Shown in pieces: positions 1-8,372 of a stretch of 64,000 nucleotides of DNA. The notes beneath the pieces were generated by a model. The model searched no databases. It was not told the origin of the DNA and worked only from the letters and a program-made list of their open reading frames with translations. The stretch lies in the NCBI GenBank assembly GCA_027214385.1, contig JAPVXR010000010.1, positions 1-64,000 on the forward strand. The letters are read 5' to 3'. The translations under genes and the position numbers were made by a program. Position 1 is the first letter of the stretch; each line of letters opens with the position of its first letter. Source of the DNA: Cryomorphaceae bacterium 1068 (GTDB taxonomy: Bacteria > Bacteroidota > Bacteroidia > Flavobacteriales_D > Cryomorphaceae).

Positions 1-84
1 ATTACTCAGCTATTTCTGTTGCTAATTCGTTTCTACTATCTTAGCAACATGCTGATATACAGTAAGTTAAATTAGTATCAAATA

Positions 85-102
85 TTTTGTATCGGGAAGT
101 AG
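85..102 (+). repeat. Direct repeat copy 1, matching the mnmE 3' end (candidate att site)
   Basis: TTTTGTATCGGGAAGT followed by AG. The 16 bases recur exactly at 2713. In frame they read Phe-Cys-Ile-Gly-Lys-stop, the invariant C-terminus of MnmE (TrmE/ThdF). Here a TAG stop lies only a few codons upstream, so no mnmE coding sequence precedes it and this copy is just the repeat. The last 18 bases of trmE/thdF are the known attachment site of SGI1-type integrative elements. The match to that site is seen; use as an att site is inferred. Nothing else is recognisable in bases 1-201. Confidence 0.6.
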
Positions 103-201
103 GTTCATTAGTTTTAGAAGCAGATTTGTAAACCCTACGGAAATAAACAGACTCTGTATCTTGTAGTCAGTCCATCAAGACATCAAACGCCTCTTCATGG
201 C

Positions 202-2109
202 TCAACTAAATCTTCGAACCAAAAGCTGAACGGTTGTACCCGTACCCGCCGTGCTATCCACTGTCATCTCACCTTTCAATTGTTTAGTAAGTGATGCAAC
301 CAGTTTTTGCCCAAAAGCATTTTCCCGAACCGCAGACTTATCAAATCCTACCCCATCGTCAATTACTTTGAGGAGGAGTTCGCTATTCTCGTGAATGAGC
401 GCCACTATTAGTTTTCCCGAACGGTCCTCAGGGAAGGCATACTTGAGAGAATTGGTAACTAATTCATTGATAATTAAACCAAGAGGCACCAAGGTGTCTA
501 CGTCTAACTCCTGAATCTCAATTTGATGAGTCAATTGTACACGGTCTTCTTCTACGTCGTAGGTGCGAAAGAGCTCGGAAGTAAGCTTCTCGACGTACTC
601 CTTTACATTTACACCTGTAAGGTTTTCTCGCTGGTAGAGGCTCTGATGAATAAGCGCCATGGAACGAACACGGCTCTTACCTGCATTGATCGCTTCGAGG
701 GCTGATTCATCATTGAGACTTCTACCCTGCAATGAAAGAAGGCTTGAAACGATTTGCAGATTATTTTTTACGCGGTGATGAATTTCTCGAAGCAGGAGCT
801 CTTTTGCAGACAACGCTTTGGACAGTTCCTCTTTCTGCTCGCGGTAACTGCGGAATAAGAAGAAGAGAACAACAGCCAAAACGGTGATAAGTGTGAGTCC
901 TATTCCACCAATGAGGATGGTGCGATCTTTTTGAGAAATCATGTCCTGAGAAGCTTTGTCTTTAAGGTCTAAAAGAGCAATTTGCTGTTCTCTTCGGTCT
1001 GTCTCGTACCTCACTTCTAGCTCATTGAGCTTTTCTCGACTATCAGCTCCGATTAGGCTGTCATTGAGGGATTTAAAAACCATATAATCATTTAGCGCAG
1101 ACTCAAAGTCACCATTTAGCCGATGCGCCTCAGCGCGCATTTCGATTATCTCCATCTCGTCTTTTAGTCCCAGCTCATGGTTAAGCATTCCCGATAAGGA
1201 ATCCATCATTTGTACAACTTGTGCATAATCCCCTTCTACCATCAAAATATCTCCAAAAAGTTGTCGACTTGCTACCCTAAGTGAAGGAATATTGATCCCA
1301 TCGGCTAGCGACATGCATCCCGAAACGAGGGGCTTCGCTTCGGAGTATCGTTTCAATTTTATGAGCACTGTCGCCAAGTTGTAGCGATTGATCACTTTAT
1401 TGTAGTCGCTGTTCATGCTTTCTCCCATATCATAAGCCTTTTTGTAGTACACATAGGCTGAATCCAACTGGTTCTGCTTTTCATAAGTCAGCCCCATATT
1501 GGTGTAGGTAATTTCCTCTTGCGGTAAGTCGGCAATAGCACGAGCCAGCAAATTGGAGCGATAATGATACTCCATCGCCTCCTCATACCGCTCTGCTTCG
1601 GTAAGCATATAACCGATTTTGCTACTCGCTATGATTACTAAGTGCGTATCACCTATAGCCTCAGCATAACTCATTGTTTCAGAAGCTGCTCCTGTGCTCT
1701 CTGCAAATTTCCCTTGGTCAGAATAGAGATTTGCTTTGGCCATTAACCCTGCAGAAATCCGAAACGTATCTTGTCTCTGCTTTTGAAAAGCTATATACGT
1801 ATCAAACCATTTCTCACTTTCATCAAAATTGCTGAGATTTTTGTGAGCAATTCCTTGGTAATAGTAAAGCACTCCCACTTTATGTGCCTTGTCCTGCTTT
1901 GTGTGCAGTTCCTTTACATCTTCAAGGATTTCAAGCATTTTTTCGGGTTGTGTGCGCGATACAGCCCACGCTTCATTGTAAAGCGAATCTATTTGTGCAT
2001 TAATTAGGTTACCAGAGCCTTGAGCGGAGACCTCATGGCTAACTAGGGCGTTGAGCAGTACTATGCAAAACATCGCAATTAGCTGTATTCGATTTAGATT
2101 AGGATTCAT
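202..2109 (-). CDS. Membrane sensor histidine kinase with TPR sensor region (HisKA_2 type)
   Basis: About 635 residues. The start at 2109 gives a signal peptide ending near VSAQ; the open frame runs 18 codons further up but those do not look like a leader. Residues roughly 45-330 are TPR repeats, expected in the periplasm. A membrane helix lies at about 398-420, followed by a short coiled coil and a HisKA_2 dimerisation box with the phospho-acceptor His at about 444 (EIHHRVKNNLQIVSSLL). A C-terminal ATPase domain shows an N box (NELVTNSLKYAFP) and DDGVGF. It should autophosphorylate and pass phosphate to a separate response regulator. No regulator gene is adjacent, so it is an orphan kinase. 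It lies between the two mnmE-like repeats and may be cargo of an old integrative element. Family assignment is firm; the signal is unknown. Confidence 0.9.
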   Translation of the reverse strand: MNPNLNRIQLIAMFCIVLLNALVSHEVSAQGSGNLINAQIDSLYNEAWAVSRTQPEKMLEILEDVKELHTKQDKAHKVGVLYYYQGIAHKNLSNFDESEKWFDTYIAFQKQRQDTFRISAGLMAKANLYSDQGKFAESTGAASETMSYAEAIGDTHLVIIASSKIGYMLTEAERYEEAMEYHYRSNLLARAIADLPQEEITYTNMGLTYEKQNQLDSAYVYYKKAYDMGESMNSDYNKVINRYNLATVLIKLKRYSEAKPLVSGCMSLADGINIPSLRVASRQLFGDILMVEGDYAQVVQMMDSLSGMLNHELGLKDEMEIIEMRAEAHRLNGDFESALNDYMVFKSLNDSLIGADSREKLNELEVRYETDRREQQIALLDLKDKASQDMISQKDRTILIGGIGLTLITVLAVVLFFLFRSYREQKEELSKALSAKELLLREIHHRVKNNLQIVSSLLSLQGRSLNDESALEAINAGKSRVRSMALIHQSLYQRENLTGVNVKEYVEKLTSELFRTYDVEEDRVQLTHQIEIQELDVDTLVPLGLIINELVTNSLKYAFPEDRSGKLIVALIHENSELLLKVIDDGVGFDKSAVRENAFGQKLVASLTKQLKGEMTVDSTAGTGTTVQLLVRRFS

Positions 2110-2605
2110 AGTGTAGTAATATTGATGAGAAGATATGTATTCCGCCGGTTTGGATAAGTGCAATCCGATGGGTTCAATTTACTTCCATTTTCTATTTCGA
2201 GTCGATGATAAAGCGGCATGGGTTTCAGAAGAAAGAAAATCTGTGACTTTGCCATCAAGGTGCCAAATGTGTGTAGCAGCATATCCATCAGCGCAAAAAT
2301 GCGAAAGATGCTCAAAGTGAGGCTCACCTGTATGGATGATTTTTGGATGGATGTCCGAATGAAGGTTTCCTGATCAAGATGATATTTTGGAAGCATTCGA
2401 CAGAATGGTTAACCATTGGCTGGCTGCTTATTAGCCCGATCAAATAAGCCGGTATCATCCAAAATAAATTCCAAAATAGGCCTACACTTATTCTTACAAG
2501 CCGTTTAAAATGATTTGTGTTCTCAATTTGCGGTTTTTTAGAGAATTACCTCATCAAAATTCGGCGAGGGCCAAAGGCTTGAGTCTCTTCTCAACCTATC
2601 TCTGA
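2110..2605. other. Non-coding / decayed stretch upstream of the mnmE remnant
   Basis: Small open frames on both strands here look random. It contains the perfect 14-base palindrome AATGGTTAACCATT at 2404-2417 and weak, out-of-frame resemblance to mnmE just before 2606. I see no gene. It presumably carries the promoter of the kinase gene. Confidence 0.5.
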
Positions 2606-2730
2606 TTGGAAAAAGGCGTCACAAGTGACTTTCTCGCGTTCGATATCCGCCGAGCTCTTCACCACCTCGGCGAGATCACGACAGATGATTTGCTGGGAAT
2701 ATCTTTTCGAAGTTTTGTATCGGGAAGTGA
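2606..2730 (+). pseudogene. mnmE: Remnant of the mnmE (trmE) 3' end, frameshifted
   Basis: MnmE is the tRNA-uridine-34 modification GTPase. Read from 2606, the frame gives LEKGVTSDFLAFDIRRALHH, then LGEIT, then TDDLLG. One base is missing in the G run near 2696. In the next frame it continues NIFSKFCIGK and stops at 2728-2730. This is the MnmE C-terminal helix and the invariant FCIGK end. About three codons of the usual GEITGxITTDD stretch are also lost. Upstream the similarity fades, so only the 3' end is present. It ends in the same 16 bases as 85-100. A displaced 3' end of the target gene is what integration at mnmE leaves behind. The active mnmE must lie elsewhere. Confidence 0.75.
2713..2730 (+). 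repeat. Direct repeat copy 2 (mnmE 3' end), with internal dyad
   Basis: TTTTGTATCGGGAAGT followed by GA; 16 of 18 bases equal the copy at 85-102. Here it is the genuine end of the mnmE remnant. The site also has dyad symmetry: TTTGTATC (2714-2721), a 7-base spacer, then GATACAAA (2729-2736), a layout compatible with a tyrosine-recombinase core. The first copy keeps the left arm and spacer but not the right arm. Confidence 0.6.
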
Positions 2731-2737
2731 TACAAAG

Positions 2738-2780
2738 AAAAAAGCCAAGGTTTGATAGTCATGGACTAACAAACCTTGGC
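2738..2780 (-). terminator. Intrinsic terminator of the T9SS Asp-box gene
   Basis: GCCAAGGTTTG (2744-2754) pairs with CAAACCTTGGC (2770-2780). After one A/A mismatch, an inner stem TAGTC/GACTA closes a 3-base loop. On the minus strand the hairpin is followed by a T tract (A run at 2738-2743). It lies 45 bases past the stop of the gene at 2826. Confidence 0.85.
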
Positions 2781-2825
2781 AGTTATCAATGTCAGCTAGG
2801 AATCCTAACCAAAAGTATAATTGGT

Positions 2826-4376
2826 TTAAAGCTTAACAAGCTTCTTTGTAGCCTTTTGTAGGTTCCCTCTTGTTTGATCAGATTTCAACACTTCGATAAT
2901 ATAGGTTCCTGAATCTAAAAATCCCAGATTCATTGATATTTGATTATCGCCTATATTTCCCTGGTATCTTCTTTCTGCGATCATTTTTCCTTGCAAAGTG
3001 AATATTCTGACATTCAACTCACTCGGTTCTTCCAGCATGCAATTTAAGCTGATTATATCCGAAAATGGGTTAGGATAAACGGACAACTTATTGCTTAATT
3101 CCCCATAATCATCGATACCCAATGTGGAGGAATCTATTTGATCTAAATGGTTGTAAAATAGAGAATCAGGGCCATAAGGCTCTACTTGTGAAACTCTTGA
3201 AACACTCATAAATTCAAGATCCGTAGTTTGATTGCTGAACTGATCCCTTGTCGGTAATACTCCTGCAAATAAAGTGTTATCAGCATATATAGGTTCTCCC
3301 CAAGTAACACCGTAATCCTCACTCACATACAATAACGCGGTGTCAGAGTTTAAAGGGTTGACAATCAAATCCAAAAACCCATAGTCCAAATAATGAAGTT
3401 TGATAGACTGAATCGTATCTACTAAACTTAAATCTATATCCATTTCAATGGGATCTTCCAATCCAATGGAAAGTGAAATCTGAGGGGTAGGATCATTGCT
3501 GAAATATGCTAACCAAGACCCACCATCCGTATCAGTGGTCATACTCCATGACACATAGTGATGCAAATCTCCTGTGATAGAATTAGGTTCTGACCAATTC
3601 TCTCCATCGTAGTGAATGGACAATAATTCAGGGTTTTGAATATTGTAGCTGTACCTGCAAAAGATTATATCCCTGGTTCCATTGATATTCAATACACTGT
3701 ACGAAAGAAATGTAAAATGATTGTCACTTGCTTCGCTGAATTCGTGAATAATGTTCAAATCAGACCATACTCCCTCGCTTCGTGTGAGCTCGTAAATGGC
3801 ACCACCATATGTCCACCATCCAAAACGATTTCCAATCAACACCAAATCACCATTCTGATCCATGTAAAGTTCGCTGACTTCCATACCGTAGTTGCTCGCA
3901 TTGCTTGTATAAACATTTTCAACTACCCAGTCTCCCTCATCCTTAAATAGGAAGTGCACATCAAATCTAAATTCCTCGCTGTAATCGATATTGGTAGGGT
4001 TTCCATAATTGAAATGCGGATTAACCGTCGCAGCGATATACGGATTCCCTTCAGCATCGGCATAAATCACAGCTAGTTTGTACGTACCATCTAAGTCAGT
4101 GCTGATTTCATCAGTGCTCCATGTGCTACCATAGTCAGATGAAAAACAATAAATCAATTTATAGTTTGATATAAACACCATGTGCAAACCGTCGTTTTCG
4201 TCCTTAAAAAAACTTCGATTCGTGTAGACCGAATAGTTTGTGTAGTAGTCGGTGTACCAACTTTCTCCCAGAGTTATGTAGGTACTGGTCAGGTTTAAAG
4301 AATCTATTCCCTGCGCTTCAATTTTGTGGAGCGTAAAGGAGAGTAAAACGAAAATTAGTAGTGCTATTCTTTTCAT
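2826..4376 (-). CDS. Secreted Asp-box (BNR-like) protein with T9SS sorting domain
   Basis: 516 residues. An N-terminal signal peptide ends near IEAQG. The body carries Asp-box/BNR-type repeats of the S-x-D-x-G-x-T-W form, for example SSDYGSTW near residue 80 and SEDYGVTW near 355, suggesting a beta-propeller as in sialidases, but I see no catalytic sialidase signature. The last 80 residues form a type A type IX secretion sorting domain (YPNPFSD... to ...KKLVKL), so the protein should be exported through the outer membrane and probably anchored at the surface. It is a single-gene unit with its own terminator. Codon usage is AT-richer than the housekeeping genes further on. The ligand is unknown. 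Confidence 0.88.
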   Translation of the reverse strand: MKRIALLIFVLLSFTLHKIEAQGIDSLNLTSTYITLGESWYTDYYTNYSVYTNRSFFKDENDGLHMVFISNYKLIYCFSSDYGSTWSTDEISTDLDGTYKLAVIYADAEGNPYIAATVNPHFNYGNPTNIDYSEEFRFDVHFLFKDEGDWVVENVYTSNASNYGMEVSELYMDQNGDLVLIGNRFGWWTYGGAIYELTRSEGVWSDLNIIHEFSEASDNHFTFLSYSVLNINGTRDIIFCRYSYNIQNPELLSIHYDGENWSEPNSITGDLHHYVSWSMTTDTDGGSWLAYFSNDPTPQISLSIGLEDPIEMDIDLSLVDTIQSIKLHYLDYGFLDLIVNPLNSDTALLYVSEDYGVTWGEPIYADNTLFAGVLPTRDQFSNQTTDLEFMSVSRVSQVEPYGPDSLFYNHLDQIDSSTLGIDDYGELSNKLSVYPNPFSDIISLNCMLEEPSELNVRIFTLQGKMIAERRYQGNIGDNQISMNLGFLDSGTYIIEVLKSDQTRGNLQKATKKLVKL

Positions 4377-4818
4377 GATTTAGGTTAAGATTGAAAATTC
4401 AGAAATGATAAATAATTACTGACTTCGAAAAAAATCACATTAAAGTTCAGTGCTTCCACGACCATATATTTTTTCCACTACGAAATTATCGTTTCAACCA
4501 TTGCTTTTCAGGTACCCCGGTCACTGCAAAATCCAAGTTTTGTGCGTACCTTAAGTGTCCTAAAAGCATCTGCTGATTTCAGCTCGGAACAAGGAGTTCC
4601 AAAACATTCAGATAAGAAAATAAGGGTGAAATTGAAATGACTCGAGCCTATCCCCAAACCACGTCAGAAATATCGGGTTTTGGGTAACTGTGAATATTCT
4701 AGTATCCTCTCGTTCAAGCGCACCCACAATACAGCCGCACTTCTCTCATTTAAAAACGATAATTAAGGTGTACTCAAACAGGAGTTCGCATTACGGGACA
4801 CTCAAGAATAACCCCAAT
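4377..4818. other. Intergenic stretch without recognisable genes
   Basis: About 440 bases. All six frames are broken by stops. The end nearest 4377 must hold the promoter of the minus-strand T9SS gene. I see no repeat or RNA structure that I can name; it may be decayed sequence, as the gene on its right is truncated. Confidence 0.5.
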
Positions 4819-4844
4819 AAAAAAGCCCCTAAATCGGGGCTTTT
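4819..4844 (-). terminator. Intrinsic terminator, possibly bidirectional
   Basis: AAAAGCCCC (4821-4829), loop TAAATC, GGGGCTTTT (4836-4844), with a T tract on the minus strand. It terminates the truncated T9SS gene at 4866. The same GCCCC/GGGGC design recurs at 55503. Confidence 0.85.
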
Positions 4845-4865
4845 CTGAATGAGTCAATGATCGTT

Positions 4866-5195
4866 CTATTGAATCGTAATCTTTTTGGTGCGTTTTCCTT
4901 CGGGAGATTGAATTTCCATAAGGTACATTCCGGGTGAAGCGCCTTCTATTTGAACCTCCATCAAAGTAGAAGTCCGAATCCGTTCTTGATGGATGATTCG
5001 GCCGCTGAGGTCATAGATGCCCATAAAAGCACCTGGATCAATGTCTGACACATCTATCTGGAAGCGACCATTGCTTGGGTTGGGATAAATCTTGAAATCA
5101 GGCAAGGTATTTTCTGCCAAACCGATTACATCAGTGAAGTAGGCATTTAGGAAAATACTTGACGGTATTGGTGCTTTCATGCATGTAAACCACAC
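4866..5195 (-). pseudogene. Truncated T9SS-exported protein: C-terminal sorting domain only
   Basis: The frame stays open up to a stop at 5235-5237 but has no ATG, no signal peptide and no catalytic domain; the first possible start is GTG at 5195. What remains is about 30 residues of unknown sequence followed by a full type A T9SS sorting domain (FKIYPNPSNGRFQIDVSD to TKKITIQ). Such a domain cannot work without an export signal and passenger, so this is read as the 3' stump of a larger secreted enzyme or adhesin whose 5' part has been deleted. It still has a good terminator. The original function cannot be told. Confidence 0.75.
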
Positions 5196-5257
5196 CTTGC
5201 GTTGTTCACTAAGAACTAAGATATCTTTCGTAATTTACCCTCACCAATCTTAAAACC

Positions 5258-5917
5258 ATGATCAAACAAAAAAGAGCTTTTTTAGGTGTCATCCTCGTCT
5301 TTATAGGAGCCGTGATCCTTCTCAACAAAATGGATATCATTCCCGGCAACCTTTGGTGGCTGTTGAAGTGGTACAGCATTGTGATCGTTGTCGGCATCTA
5401 CAATCTACTTACTGGTAGAGTCAATACGGGAATAATACTTTGTGCCATTGGAGGTGTCTTCCTGTTTGAGAACCTTGGATTCTACGAGTTGAATTGGTCC
5501 TACATTTGGCCAATAGCTCTGATTGGGCTTGGTTTGCTCTTTATATTCAGGAATTCATTAGGGAAATCTGGTGAAGAAATAACGGGAGATACCCATTTTG
5601 ACTCTACTAATATCTTGGGTGGTGGAAAACTTCGAGTGACTAGCTCACCTCTAAAGGGTGGAAAAGTGACCAGCATTATGGGTGGTTCTGAAATCAACCT
5701 GTCGAAAACGGAAATTCAAGGCGAAGCCGTAATCGATGTTTTCAGCTTGATGGGTGGAGCCGAAATTCGGACACCTGAAAATTGGAACGTCATTAATGAA
5801 GTTACTTCCATTATGGGCGGCTTCGAAGACAGTCGGTCTATTCAGCCTACCGAAGGTGCCCCTACCCTTCGCATCAAAGGGTTGACGATTATGGGTGGAG
5901 TAGAACTAAAGAGCTAA
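5258..5917 (+). CDS. LiaF-like membrane protein (DUF5668 plus LiaF C-terminal domain)
   Basis: 219 residues. Residues 1-100 hold about four membrane helices in two hairpins of the DUF5668 kind. Residues 110-219 are a beta-rich tail with repeated IMGG/LMGG turns (SIMGGSEI, LMGGAEI, SIMGGFED, TIMGGVEL), characteristic of the LiaF cell-envelope stress family. In Firmicutes LiaF holds back the LiaRS two-component system; no such system is adjacent, so the role here is open. A TATCTTTC -7-like box lies about 30 bases upstream of the ATG. The next gene starts 4 bases after the stop, so they are likely cotranscribed. Confidence 0.8.
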   Translation: MIKQKRAFLGVILVFIGAVILLNKMDIIPGNLWWLLKWYSIVIVVGIYNLLTGRVNTGIILCAIGGVFLFENLGFYELNWSYIWPIALIGLGLLFIFRNSLGKSGEEITGDTHFDSTNILGGGKLRVTSSPLKGGKVTSIMGGSEINLSKTEIQGEAVIDVFSLMGGAEIRTPENWNVINEVTSIMGGFEDSRSIQPTEGAPTLRIKGLTIMGGVELKS

Positions 5918-5921
5918 CTCT

Positions 5922-6308
5922 ATGTCAAAGACTATCTCCGGCTCTTTCGAAGTCAAGCTACAACCATTGGAATCTTCAGCTCAAGACCCACTGATGGGGA
6001 GAATGAGCATTGACAAATCTTTCACCGGACCTCTTGAAGGATCGAGTAAAGGCGAAATGCTTACCGCCAGAACCGCTGTAGATTCTACGGCGGGCTATGT
6101 CGCGATCGAGAAGTTTTCAGGAATACTCGAGGGAAAGAAAGGTGGCTTTGTCCTCCAACACTTCGGGATTATGAGTGGTGGCAATAACCGCCTTATCTTA
6201 GAAGTATTGCCCGACTCGGGCACGGATGAGCTCATGGGAATATCAGGAAAGATGGAAATCAAACGTGATAGAGGTCACCATTACGATTTCCATTACGATT
6301 TGATTTAA
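5922..6308 (+). CDS. DUF3224 family protein
   Basis: 128 residues, cytoplasmic, no signal peptide. Matches DUF3224 by its overall pattern: an N-terminal SGSFEVKLQP strand, KSFTGPLEGSSKGEML, then FSGILEGKKGGFVLQHFG and a C-terminal GISGKMEI. These are small beta-barrel proteins of unknown function. It follows the LiaF-like gene with a 4-base gap and precedes the racemase gene by 35 bases, so the three probably share a transcript. Confidence 0.75.
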   Translation: MSKTISGSFEVKLQPLESSAQDPLMGRMSIDKSFTGPLEGSSKGEMLTARTAVDSTAGYVAIEKFSGILEGKKGGFVLQHFGIMSGGNNRLILEVLPDSGTDELMGISGKMEIKRDRGHHYDFHYDLI

Positions 6309-6343
6309 GCGGTCTTCTTACATTCGTAGGAAATGCAGCATCT

Positions 6344-7024
6344 ATGAAAATATTGGGCTTAATCGGGGGCACCTCTTGGCACGCCACTCAAGAATATTAT
6401 CGATTGATCAATGAAGGATTTTGCGACGCCAACGGTAGCTTGGAAAGCCCAAAACTTATTTTGTACAGCATCAACATCGCGGTGATGCGCGCTCACGACA
6501 AGGACAAAATCATAGATACTTACACAGATGTTTCGAAAAAACTCGAGCAAGCGGGTGCGGAAGCCATCGTGATTTGCGCCAATACTCCACACTTGGTTTG
6601 CGATACTGTGCAAAAGGAAATAGGCATTCCCTTTCTCCATATCGCTGATGCGACAGGAAATGAAGCGAAGCGGCTGAGGCTGAACAAACTCGGATTACTG
6701 GGAACCAAACCCACTATGAAAGGTAGGTTCATCTCGGGGGTGCTTAAGGAAAATTTTGGCATGGAAGTCATCACACCCGAAGGCGATCGATTTGACACCA
6801 CCCACGATTACATTTCCAACGAGCTCACTCAAGGCATCTTTTCCGACGAAGCAAAAAGCTTTTATTTGCAGGAAATAAAAAGGATGAAGGAAAGAGGAGC
6901 CGATGGAATTATTTTGGGCTGTACAGAATTACCGATTCTGTTGAAAGACACAAAGGCGGATTTGCCCCTGCTGGCCACCACCGATCTCCACGCGCAAATG
7001 GCGGTAGACTTCATTCTCAGTTAG
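6344..7024 (+). CDS. Aspartate/glutamate racemase family protein
   Basis: 226 residues, the usual length for the YgeA-like branch of the Asp/Glu racemase superfamily. The N-terminal IGGTSWHATQEYYRLIN motif and the two catalytic-cysteine motifs are present: ICANTPHL near residue 77 and LGCTEL near residue 190. It should epimerise an amino acid by a two-cysteine, cofactor-free mechanism. Whether the substrate is aspartate, glutamate or a broad set cannot be told. The downstream small membrane gene starts 4 bases after its stop. Confidence 0.85.
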   Translation: MKILGLIGGTSWHATQEYYRLINEGFCDANGSLESPKLILYSINIAVMRAHDKDKIIDTYTDVSKKLEQAGAEAIVICANTPHLVCDTVQKEIGIPFLHIADATGNEAKRLRLNKLGLLGTKPTMKGRFISGVLKENFGMEVITPEGDRFDTTHDYISNELTQGIFSDEAKSFYLQEIKRMKERGADGIILGCTELPILLKDTKADLPLLATTDLHAQMAVDFILS

Positions 7025-7028
7025 TCAT

Positions 7029-7262
7029 ATGGAAGCAAGCAAACACAGTAAGCGCTGGCTGACCTTCGCCCCAATCGGGTTGATTTTGATCGGATCGGGA
7101 TTGTCCATGGCCATTGATGCAGGTTTTTACCGAATGAACGGAGCGGCAACAATCAAGTGGGTTTTATACGGAACGTGCGCTCTGATCGTTTTTAATGCGG
7201 GCTTGTCCTTTTTTGGTCAGGCCATAATTGAAAAAATAAAACACGACCAATCAAAACCATAA
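7029..7262 (+). CDS. Small two-helix membrane protein, unknown
   Basis: 77 residues with two hydrophobic helices (about 10-27 and 43-64) separated by a short polar loop, N-terminus rich in Lys/Arg, so probably a hairpin in the inner membrane. It starts 4 bases after the racemase stop and ends 10 bases before the next gene, which supports it as a real operon member. I do not recognise a family. Confidence 0.6.
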   Translation: MEASKHSKRWLTFAPIGLILIGSGLSMAIDAGFYRMNGAATIKWVLYGTCALIVFNAGLSFFGQAIIEKIKHDQSKP

Positions 7263-7272
7263 AACCACCGCG

Positions 7273-8022
7273 ATGAAACGGAACCTTACTCTCTTGCTGC
7301 TCAATTTTTTGTTTTTGACGGGCTACACCCAAAATGAAACACCACCGATTTATGTTGGTCTGCAGGTCAGCCCGAATTTTTCTTATCGGGTATTGTCTAA
7401 CAATTCGGGAGAATCGAGCGTCGACGATGATATCGATTACCTCAACAACCGCGAAGAAGCAGCCTTGGGTTATCGGTTAGCTGCAGTGATGGGAATCAAA
7501 GTTACTGAGCACTGGACTTTAGAAGCAGGTATCGCTTATTTAAGAAACTGTACCCGATTGAACGTCACATTTGGAGATGATATTGAACCGAGAAGAGGTT
7601 TCGTTAACGATAATGAATATACCGAAGGAGAGCTGGAGACATGCTTGTCTTATGTGGGTATTCCATTGAGAATCATATGGAGCTTGGGCACTGAGAAAAC
7701 GAAGGTATTGGCGTCTTTCGGCCTGTCACCTCAAATACTTTTGGCACAAAATACCACAGCAAAACTTTCGAATGGAGACAATACAGAAGAAATGGATATT
7801 GATTCCTTTGAAGATGCCACTGGTTTTAATCTCAGTCCATCTCTAGGATTAGGAGCAGAGTTCAAGTTGAGTGAAAACTTCTTCCTCAGAGCAGAAGGCA
7901 TTGCACGATTTGGAGTGGTAAATATAAATGAAGACTCTCCGATTAACTCATACACCTATAGCTCGGAACTAAATGTGGGAATCCATTACCTCCTTGTCAA
8001 AACACCACAAGGAGATTCTTAA
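7273..8022 (+). CDS. Outer-membrane beta-barrel protein (PorT/OMP_b-brl type)
   Basis: 249 residues with a signal peptide (MKRNLTLLLLNFLFLTGYTQ). The rest alternates polar and hydrophobic residues with aromatic girdles and Gly-rich turns (GLQVSPNFSYRV, GLGAEFKLSENFFLRAEG), typical of the small porin-like barrels of Bacteroidota annotated as PorT family. Such barrels rarely have known substrates. It is the last gene of the run starting at 5258. Confidence 0.75.
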   Translation: MKRNLTLLLLNFLFLTGYTQNETPPIYVGLQVSPNFSYRVLSNNSGESSVDDDIDYLNNREEAALGYRLAAVMGIKVTEHWTLEAGIAYLRNCTRLNVTFGDDIEPRRGFVNDNEYTEGELETCLSYVGIPLRIIWSLGTEKTKVLASFGLSPQILLAQNTTAKLSNGDNTEEMDIDSFEDATGFNLSPSLGLGAEFKLSENFFLRAEGIARFGVVNINEDSPINSYTYSSELNVGIHYLLVKTPQGDS

Positions 8023-8283
8023 ATTTTGAGGACTTCTTGCTCAGCTTCATATTTTGGTAATTTGTGGCATATGATTTGAAAAAGACGAAACCCTAAAAGA
8101 ATTCGAGTCGTAATAAGCAAGTAAGTTTGTGGTCGTTTATACTTACTGTGAAGTTGTTAGCGCAATGGTTGAATTTTATTAAATATTTCAATTCTTGCTT
8201 TGTCTATTGAATTTCATGGTAAAACGTTTGAGATTTTAGCTTAACATTCGCTAAACTTTCAAAAAGAGTCGACCTGAACTAGT
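8023..8283. other. Intergenic AT-rich region
   Basis: No gene is visible between the barrel gene and the deacetylase promoter. The sequence is AT-rich with no clear terminator hairpin. Confidence 0.5.
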
Positions 8284-8314
8284 TTTGATCCGACAAAAAA
8301 AAGGTCTATTTTTG
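8284..8314 (+). promoter_or_regulatory. Bacteroidota-type promoter of the deacetylase gene
   Basis: TTTG (8284-8287), 19 bases, TATTTTTG (8307-8314): an exact fit to the -33 TTTG / -7 TAnnTTTG consensus with normal spacing. The predicted transcript starts about 50 bases before the GTG start codon. Confidence 0.8.
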
Positions 8315-8372
8315 AGCTTGAAGTGCCAAAATGAAATTCAACCGCTCATTTGGCTTGAGTTGGAGGTAATTT

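Noticed and set aside
2106-2396. 96-codon minus-strand open frame
   Set aside because: Low-complexity, no family resemblance, overlaps the kinase start and lies in decayed sequence.
2714-2736. The TTTGTATC/GATACAAA dyad as a chromosomal dif site
   Set aside because: The spacer is 7 rather than 6 bases and the sequence is fully explained as the end of mnmE; an att-type site is the better reading.
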